A DNA stretch of 64,000 nucleotides from Lutjanus erythropterus (taxonomy: Eukaryota > Chordata > Actinopteri > Lutjaniformes > Lutjanidae): the NCBI GenBank assembly GCA_020091685.1, contig CM034606.1, positions 34,491,874 through 34,555,873 of the forward strand. Direction: 5' to 3'. The notes below the pieces were generated by a model. It was not told the DNA's origin and ran no database searches. It saw only the letters and a program-made list of their open reading frames with translations. Each line of letters begins with the position of its first letter. Within the stretch, counting starts at the first letter, position 1. Position numbers and translations under genes: made by a program. Of this stretch, positions 28,001 to 38,000 are shown in pieces.

Positions 28001-31000
28001 ACCCAAAAACGAAAATTCAGTCATTATCTACTCACCCTTATGCCGATTGAAGGTCAGGTTTAGTTTTTTAGTCCACAAAACACTGCTGGAGTTTCACAGG
28101 AAAACAGCGTTGCAGAATCTCCCAAATGATGTAAGTGAATGTATCATTCAAACATAAAAAAAGCTACCAAAAAACACAGAATAAAGTGCTTTCTTACTGC
28201 TCGTCTGGTGTAATCCAAGTCTCCTAAAGCCCCAACAAGCTGTTCATTTGCACGTTCACATTGTCACACCACACACACACAATTCATATGGTGTGAACAT
28301 GCATATGAACATGGCTCCAAGCTAAGGATCTATAGTGAAGGTTTAGGCCAAAAACATGGTGGAAATGACTGGATTACACCAGACGAGCAGTAGGGAGCCA
28401 TTTATGTTTGGTTTTTTGTTGTTGTTTTCTTTTTCCAAAAACTGGTCACCGGTCACCTCCATTGTTTGGGAGATTGCTCTCCTATGAAAACTCCAGCAGT
28501 GTTTTGTGTACAAAAAAAAACCTAAACCTGACCTCAAATCAGCATGAGGGTGAGTGATGACTGAATTTTCATTTTTGGGTGAACTGTCCCTTTAAAATAT
28601 TTTTTACTGGAACTGCTTCAAGCTTCACATTATATTATATTATATTATATTATATTATATTACATTATATTATGTTATGTTATATACACTCATTCCTGTA
28701 TTTTGAGGGGTTTAGATTTTTGCTCTTCAATTATGCTGGAAAATATATTTTAACAATCAAACTCTTGGCTATTAAACCTTGTCATGGGTCATCCTCCTAG
28801 TAGTTACATTTTTTATTGAATATAGACAATAACTAAACTTAAAAACTCAATAATTAATATGCTTATTATAATAAATATTCACATAAATGTCTAATAGGAT
28901 AAAATGATGAGGTGATGACATTATTATATCCAAAAGGTCAAAGGTCAACTTCACTGTGACATCATAATGTTCAGCTTTCTATCAATCCTCTGTCCTCCTC
29001 TGTAAAAATATAATATATAATATAATGTATTTGGAGGTTGTGTTAATGCTGGCAGAACTTTGTAAATCTCAGGCAAGTGTGGTAGCATTGCAGTTGGTGC
29101 TTCACCATCTGTTGCCTGGCGGGGGTCTGTGTGACCTCTTCTCGCTCCACTATTTCAGTCTCCTAACTGCAGACTTTGCAAGCACTGCCAGTCCACACTA
29201 GCATCAAGCTAGAAGTACATTCAGATCACGTGGTTAATATTGTGTGGGAACTGTCGGCTGCAGCCAGCGTCTCAGAAGTATTTGGCAAACAGTTTGGTGG
29301 AAGCGTGGAGCTCGGCACAATAGATGACATTCTTCACTAAAGGATGTTTACAGTATGTTCACTTACAGATGTCCAGATTTGGTGTTGGATTTGTGAGAAA
29401 CCTGCCAGTCCCTGACCATTGTTCACCCGTCCCCAGTGTAGTGTAATTAAACATCTTTTTGTCCCGCTTTACACATGTTTACATGACATCTACGTTTCCC
29501 AGAAAGTCACTTTAGTGGTCAGATCTTCCATGAGTTAATGCTCCATTACAGATGGGGCCAGTCAGAACCTTGGAGCAGACACTGTCCTGGCTCTGAACCC
29601 TCTAAACGTGCCACGCTCTCAGCACGCTGGCTCAAACATGCAACAGCATGTCTTCACCATTAAAAACTGAGGAGGAAAAATAGGCCGGCACGTAGGAAAA
29701 TCTTACTCCGCTCCGCAAAGTCAAGAAAAGGTTGTGGAGTTTAATATCATTAGGAGTTCTGTCAGGAGAGCTGCAGCTCGTTCTCCTGATGGTGCTGTGA
29801 TGAACTGTTCCTCTGATGATCAGATCCCTGCCCTCCCTCCGTCTGAAGCATCTGCACTCATCCCTCCTCCTCTCCCACAAACCCCACTGCTCACACTCTC
29901 TCTGAGTATTTCTCACTGAGCCGTGAAGTCTTGTTAAACTGCTCTGCTGTGGAATCGCTCTGACTCACTGGCTTAGCAACAATACACACACACCACAACA
30001 CTCTGCTAGTCAAACAGGCTGCTTTTTCTTTTTAATTTGATATTTGATATTTGATATAAAGCCTCCACATCCAAATTTCTCCATTCTGGTATGCAAAATC
30101 AGGCTAAATGCCAGCACCAGAGCCCTTTTGTCTTTTTCACTTGTAATTGTGTGGAACAAACAAATTACAGACATTCATACACACACATTCTTTTGAAGCT
30201 TGTGTATATTTTAACTTGTTGTTCTACAAGTCTGCTGAAGTTGTGTTGTGCAGTTTAACAACAGTGACTAAGAAACAGGATTATATGCAAACTGGTCGTC
30301 TCCTGTTTCACTGATGTTGTCAACATCAGCACCAATCCAGTACATCATGTCGGTGCAATATTTCCATAGACCAGTCTGGGTTGTGCGCCAAAGTAAACGA
30401 GTCATATGGCAGCAATTACACTGTAATGTAGGGGAGAGTGGGGTACAACAGACCGGTTTTTAGGTTGTCCTCAAGGAGAAGGAAAAATGAGATGGACATA
30501 GAATGAAAGCATTTACCCTGACTTCAGAAGGTCTTTTATAGGGCTGAACTATTTCTGAAGCATAATATTTAATTTAAAATGGTAGTTTGACACACATTTT
30601 GCATGTAGCTCATATAGAGGTATTTCAAAATTGCCGCAGGTCATATTTTGATTTCAATAAAATTTTGATTAATTGTTCAGCCCAAGTCTTTTGTCAGTTG
30701 AAATGATAAGATTTCATCTATGACAGAGGGCCTTGAAAATATGACTTTGGGAAAAAAAAAGACCACCTGTGGCTCAACTTGCCCCATGCTAGGGGTAAGT
30801 TGCTCCAAGTCTGTGGTTAAATTGAAGCGTCTGGGGCTAAACTGACCGTCTGAGCCTAATTTAAAAAATAATCTTAAGTAATTGAATAATACATTTTCCC
30901 TTTACAATTAGTCATATTTCTTTTTTTAAGCTAACTTAAACAACATAAAAATCATAAAGTAAAGATTAAAGCAACATTATTATGTCAGATTTTGTATTTT

Positions 31001-34000
31001 TTACAATTTGCCGTCCCCTGTTTCAGAGTGCAATTCACTTAAAAACCGCTGTCATAAACATGGACAGCTGTGTACATGCTTTTGTTATGATTACATTAGT
31101 TATGATCATAATCTAGACAGCCACTAACTGCAGCTTCCAGTGTTCTCTTTGGTCTCTAGAGGCTGAGCCAGGTTCACTTGCCCACTCGCCTGGCTCTGGT
31201 TCTGGTACCCATGCCAACGCCGCTCTCTGCCAGCGTTGGTCAAACAATCCTAAATCCTAATGCTAATGAAAAAGGGGCATTGAGCCCCAGTTTGCTTTTT
31301 TCTTGTCTGTGTATGGATGGTAACTTTACTGCAGTGTTTAACATATGAGAAACCAACCTAGTTATGAAATACTACATTAAAATACCATATTATGCTTCAG
31401 AAACTTAATGTCAGAACCTTATAATGGTTTTAAATTGAACCACCAGCTCAGTTTGCCCCACAGCATTTAGCTCACTTTGCCCCACATTTTAGGAAAAAAC
31501 AGCCTAGTTTTGCAAAGCTGGCTAATCTTGCTAAGCTAAAATATTTCACATTTTATACACTGACAAATCACCGACATGTCTGCTACACGTACATTAGAGA
31601 AACTATCACGCCATCACAGCCTGAAATGATGGATTCTTCCTGAATTTATGGTCACATGTGCAGTTTCCTGGAAACAAGGTGCTGGTCAACTTACCCACTT
31701 CATCATCTTACCCCACTCTCCCCTATATGAGGGAATTTACCTTTAACCACTTTTGCCAAGCAATGTGTTCAGGAGATGCTGTAAAACCTGTTACAACTTG
31801 TATCTATAGTCATTAAAATTCCATTGAAATGAGGATATGGTCTAAATGAGTTTTAATAGACAGCTAAACGTCTTCATTATTAAACTGCTCCAACAATAAA
31901 ACCTCAGCTTTGCAAAAACTAGAATTACCACCTCTCAAGTTGCCATTTACATCCATGTCTGTCCAGACTCATATAATATATGTAGTGTAGTATTAAGTGT
32001 TTTTTAAGTGTATTTTTTGGTGAAATGGAAGTTAACGCTATATTGACGTGTGATTCTAGTGAATCATTTCCAGGTAGAAACATGCTGTCTTCACTTAGAG
32101 ACTATTTTTACAGAGGAGGACAGAGGACTGAAAGAGAGCTGGACATTGACCTTTTGGATATAATAATGTCATTACCTCATCATTTTATCCTATTAGACAT
32201 TTATGTGAATATTTGTTATAATAAGCATATTAATTATGGAGTTTTTAAGTTTGACCTTTGACCTTTTGTATATAAAATGTCATCATTTTACCCTGTGAGA
32301 CATTTGTGTGAAATTGTGTCATAATTAGCTCAGCGAGTTATGTTTTGTGAGGTCAGGGTGACTTTTGACCACTACATTCTAATCAGTTCACCCATGCATC
32401 CAAGTGGACTTTTGTGCCAAATTTGAAGAAATTCCCTCAAGACCTTGAAATATCACATTCATAAGATTGGGACAGACAGAAAGACAGATGGACAGATGGA
32501 TGGACAGCCTGCAAACATAATGCCTCCAGCCTTGACTGTCACCGGCATGAAAAACTGAAACCAAAATCTATAAACTTTTCCTTCATGAAATCAGTTTTTA
32601 ATTTATCTCCATTAAATCCCTAGTCTGGTATTGGTGTTATAGACAGGTGCAAACAATAATGCCTCTGCCAACTGCACAGAGCAGGGGTCTTCAACTTTTT
32701 CTGACCAGGAATCCCTCAGCTGATAGAGAGAGACAGAGCAGGTGGCCACCTAGTACTTATATTCAGTTGAATATTTTCGTGTCTTTTCTTGTTTGCACTT
32801 GCGGGTACAACATCACCACCACCAGTGAAAGAAAACCCAACAGAGAGTCTTGGTCAGATGTTGTTTCACCAAAAGCCTTCAGTGGTTCTTGTCAGTGTGT
32901 GGAACTCTACTGAACAGCATTCATACCAAAGACAACCCCTCCAAAATTTCCCATAGTTCAGCTGGGCTGAGATGTGGTGACTGTGACAGCCATAGCATAC
33001 GCCTCAAATGATTCTGATACTCATCAAAGCATCCAGAGAGGCCTCAGCCACAAGCTCTCACGCAACCAGACGTGTCAACCACATCCACAAGTTAACCAGT
33101 CTGTCTGTCTCGAGCATTTGTTTGAAAGTAAAACCGAAAGAAACAAAAGTGTCCACCACAACTGTAAGATCCAAACCCACCACACAGGCGACATGAGGTA
33201 CGACACAAATGGAGACACGTGGGGATTTCCTCTCCTTTGTGGCAAAATGTGCAGAGAATAGTTTTGCAGTCCCACTGGGTGAAAACTGCACATGTGTTTC
33301 CTGACTGGCAGCCACGGCTGTCAGATGTATTATTGTTTTAAACTGAGTGGTTTTTGGACTTTTTCCCCCCTGTGCCTGTTGGGCTACATACTGTGGATTA
33401 GTGCCCTAACCATCAAATCAACAGTCAGAAAAGAGCTACAGACACAGCTAATGCAGAGCTGGAAAAACTACTGCAACCTGCTCTCTATGTTTTGGTGAAA
33501 CAAAAAAAATCATTCAGTCTTTTCAGTATTTTAATATAGAGGTGACAAAAGTGTATATGACACAGTAGAATTACACATTAAGGCAGTAAAGATGCAAAAA
33601 CAACAACGATTAGATATCAGATCTCTGTCCCACTTAAAGTGGGATTTTACAGGGTTAGTGTAACAATATGCCATGCGGTTGTTGATGGAAGGACAGACAG
33701 ATGGATGGGTGTGTTCAAGGGTTGATGGATTATTCTATTTTTATAGAAAGCGATAACAAAATTTGCCTCTTCTTATTCAAGTATAATATTCAGGTTTCAT
33801 GTGGAGGAAAGCGCTCCAGAGGGTCATCAACACGGCCCAGAAGATCGTCGGCTGCCCTCTCCTCACTCCAGAAGAACTGCACGGTTCTCACTGTCTCAAA
33901 AAAGCCATGAACATTATAAAGGACACTTCACACCCTGGTCACTCCCTGTTTGAACTTTGCCATCAGGCAGATGGCACAGATCAGTCAGAACAAGGACAAA

Positions 34001-34816
34001 TAGACTCAGAGACAGCTTCTACCCCACAGCAATAACCACACTCAATAAAACCAAAACATAATACATGCTGCTTGTACAATAAGGGTCATGCAATTTCACA
34101 GATGACAGAATGTATGATTGTGTGTTTGTTTTTTTATATCTTATTTATTTGACACTATTTATTTAGATATTTACTTTGCCCCTTTCTAATTTTTATACAA
34201 CTGAATGACGCACTGACTGCTTGGGTATTTTAATTTCTTTGTACATGTTACAATGACAATAAATTCTGAGACTAATATTATCAGCCTGATATTGGCTTTT
34301 TACAGTCTGTTTTTGTTTTGTTTTTTTAGCTTTATAGGCAGGAATTTATGTTTATTTGAATCGTATTATTCAGGTCATTATTCAGGTTCTATATATACAA
34401 TTTTTTTATTTATAGTTATTTATAATTATTTAAAACATATAATATCTACGGTTTCAGTGTCTGATGTCATTTTTGGAGGATAAAGTTTATTGTTAAATTG
34501 TAAATATCCTGCCTCCATTATATATCATTGCTACAATCAACACTTTTGAAGGATCAGTGCCTGTATATATTCTATATTCTATATGTTATATCCTGTATAA
34601 AGAATATTCTGTACATTGATTTTCTTTTATACTTTAATACTGGTATCAGCATCTGCCCCAAAAATCCAGTATCAGTCAGGTCCTAATTACTTGTAACCAT
34701 TAGATTAAAAAGTCTTCACACTGATCAACACATCAGCAATGAAGTTACGAATAAATCACTCTTCAGTACTTTATTAGGTTTTTTATTTATTTACTTTATT
34801 GCTAGCTGCAGACTGG

Positions 34817-34892
<76 letters not shown>

Positions 34893-34995
34893 CATTGTTT
34901 TGTTTTGGCAACTTCACTGCCATGTTTCACTTCCTTTACTCAGAAGAAACTAATGTGAACTGTTGCAAGTTCTAGCTAGTGACATCCTGTCAGGA

Positions 34996-35055
<60 letters not shown>

Positions 35056-38000
35056 CAATCACCCGTGTGTGTGTGTGTAGATCAGATATAAGACGCCTCT
35101 GCAGCAGACCCATGTGTTTACTTCAAACACGGTTTCTAACATCTGGAAGAAAGTTGACCTCACATATAATGAGTGATATTTACTGTGGCGTTGTGCTGAA
35201 TTACTTTTAGTTCCAACAAGATTCTTGAAAATGATTCATACAGAAGTTATAAACAGCAGTTATAAACAGCAGTTATTCCAGGCTCTGTGAAAAAATATTA
35301 ATAGTAAAAACAGAACTAATAAAAAAGTTGCCAGATGAGGGTGAAACATACAGCATGTAATATTTACTGGAAGTGAAAAGAATTGCTCAATCCCATCTCT
35401 ACCACTTCTTTCTTTCACTGATGTGTGTGTTGATACAATCTTGAATTGTGTTTCTCTCTTTCTTGAGAATTGTGACAAAAATGTATTTTGAGGGAGATTT
35501 GACTTTGACTCTTCATTGATGCTGGAAAATGTATTTTTAAAGATCGAACTCTTGGCTATTGAACACTGTAACGGGCCAACCTCCTGGTGATTACATTCCC
35601 ATCTCTGTCAGATGGAAAATCTGACCAAGTTGACAAAATTTTGCTTTTTTTTTCATTTCACAGCCATTTTATTTTTTAAAGTGTCTCAGAGTTCTCTTAA
35701 TATTAATCAAATACACATTTTAAACCATAATTCTTATTCAGCTTTGATTTAGAAGGACTACAGAGTTGACATGTTGTTGACATTTGTCAAAAGAAAGAAA
35801 GTTTACCAGTTCTTGAACAATATTCCTGCCTTTTTGAAAACCAGGAAGTGAGACGGGGTCCTTGATTAAATCATGTTTTTGTTGACAGAAATCTGGGACA
35901 CAACTTTAAAGGGCCAACATTTTCATAAAAAATTCATTTTAGAACAAAGTAGATTGTAATGTTGTAACAGATTTTTAACTGTTTGAAGTTGTGAGTTCTT
36001 GTCTGGGACAAGGCCGTTTCCTGGTGCAGAGCAAGTTAAGAAATTTAAAAAAATTAAAACAAATCAAAACATTTCATGAATGATATATATTTCATATATA
36101 TAAATCCTTAAAGAACACATTTTCACACAAAAAGAAATGAGAATGGGTGCTTTATGATGTTGGAGGGAAAGGTGATACACCAGAGGAATCTCAGAAAACT
36201 ACAATAACCATCTTTCCTTCCACAGGAATGTTTCCATGGCTGTTATAGACCAAATTTCCTCGGCCATCACTTTTCCTTTGTTAGTTTTTGACAAATCTCT
36301 AAACTCCCAGCATACCTCACCCTTAATTACTTTTTTTTTTAAAACTTTGGACCACTCCTTCTTTTCCACATCACAGGTCCACGCTGCCTGCTATCCCACA
36401 ATGCCCTGGAAAAGATTCATTCATGTTGCACAGGGTTGGACATCTCCTCGCACCGCATCACAGTCAGCGAGTCTAAAAAAAAGCCTTAAGAGTACAACTG
36501 GCGGGTTAAACTCAGCGTCTGCTGTGGTTAAACACAGGACGGACAGGAAACAGGGCTCACACCTTGCTGGTGTGGCTCTGGTTAGTGTCAGGGTTGTTAT
36601 TAGCCACCATTTCTCACTAGAAGTCCAAGTTTCATGTAAGCTCTCTGGAGCTGTGAGAGCTTAAGTTGTGACTTAACATGTGTCATGTCATAAAAGAGTC
36701 AGAATACTTATAAACACTGTGAAAAATTCTATACAGAGCTGTTTTTACCACACAACTGCAGGTATTAACTTGTTGTGGATGAGACAGAGGCCTATAAAGC
36801 TGCTGGGATCAGCTGTGGGATCTGCAGCAAAGTAATCCCAGCATCCATCCTGATAGGCCACCATGAAAACATAACACAGGGTGAGTCAGTGGCATGTTCT
36901 CAGCCCGTCCATACTCAGTGAATTAGGAGCAAACTGCAGCTTTAAGGGGAAATTTTGGCATTTTTCATGTGGATGTTCAGTCACTGTTGATGGGAAACGT
37001 TGTCAGTTGAAGCAGTACATTCCTCAGTGTGTGCTATATTGACCAAAAAGTTCTGCTGCAAAATTTGATCTTTTTTTCGGCATTCACACTGATGTCATTG
37101 TGATGTCAGGAAGAACTACAGGCGATGTCATCTTGGATTTCTCTTCTCCTCCTCTGGGCAGCCAGGGGACGTGCTAGGTGAGTATTTTTCTCACCTAATG
37201 CTGTGTTCTGACCAACAAATAATAGCTATAGGATATAGATGCTTTTACAGTTTGTAAACATTGAGACAGATGCACGCGCATTTTGGCAATAGAAGTACAG
37301 TGGACCACAACAGCTCGTCAACGGGCCGCTGCAAACACGAGCAGGTTTGATCGCGTCCTCAGTCCAGTCAACACATTTAATAGCTTGCAGCTGTAGACGC
37401 CAGTCACAATCCTGTTGGATCTTTGAACAACTGATATCGATGCTGAAGAATCATTTACTCAACAAACAGACATTTTGGTGATTTTGGTGCCGGTGAAATG
37501 TTTAATTCAACCTTTGCAGCTTGATAACTCGTCTGGATGACGGGGGGAGACCGCCACTTCTGTTACCGAAATGTGCGATGATGTTGGCTGTAAAAGGGTC
37601 TATAGGGTGGTGATACCCAACAACATGGGCAACAAAAGCTTGTACACAGTGCATTCTGGTACATGTAGGCAGCTTTCTTGGTCAACAGAACACACATTAA
37701 GAAATGTATTATTTCAGTTAACTTCATTTACCATCAGCACTGACTGGACATCCACATGAAATGTGGTGAATGTTTTCTTTATAGACCAAGTGTGTAGGAA
37801 ATAGTGCATGTATTCTTGATAATAATATTCTTGATATTCTTATATTCTTTAGGGATTTATATATATGAAATACATGTAATTTATGAAATGTTTTAGTTCA
37901 CTTCATTTAAAAAAAAAAGCAGCCTTGTCCCAGGCAAGAATTCACACGTTTAAACAATTTAAAAATGTGTTAACATCTGTGAAAATCTAAAACTAACAAT

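Noticed and set aside
32974-33315. Overlapping open frames on both strands
   Set aside because: Three frames are open at once over the same bases and none resembles a known protein; no frame shows a coding preference I can see.
36236-36664. 142-codon plus-strand open frame
   Set aside because: It lies inside the 35825-38190 element, has no domain I recognise and no neighbouring exons; probably chance.
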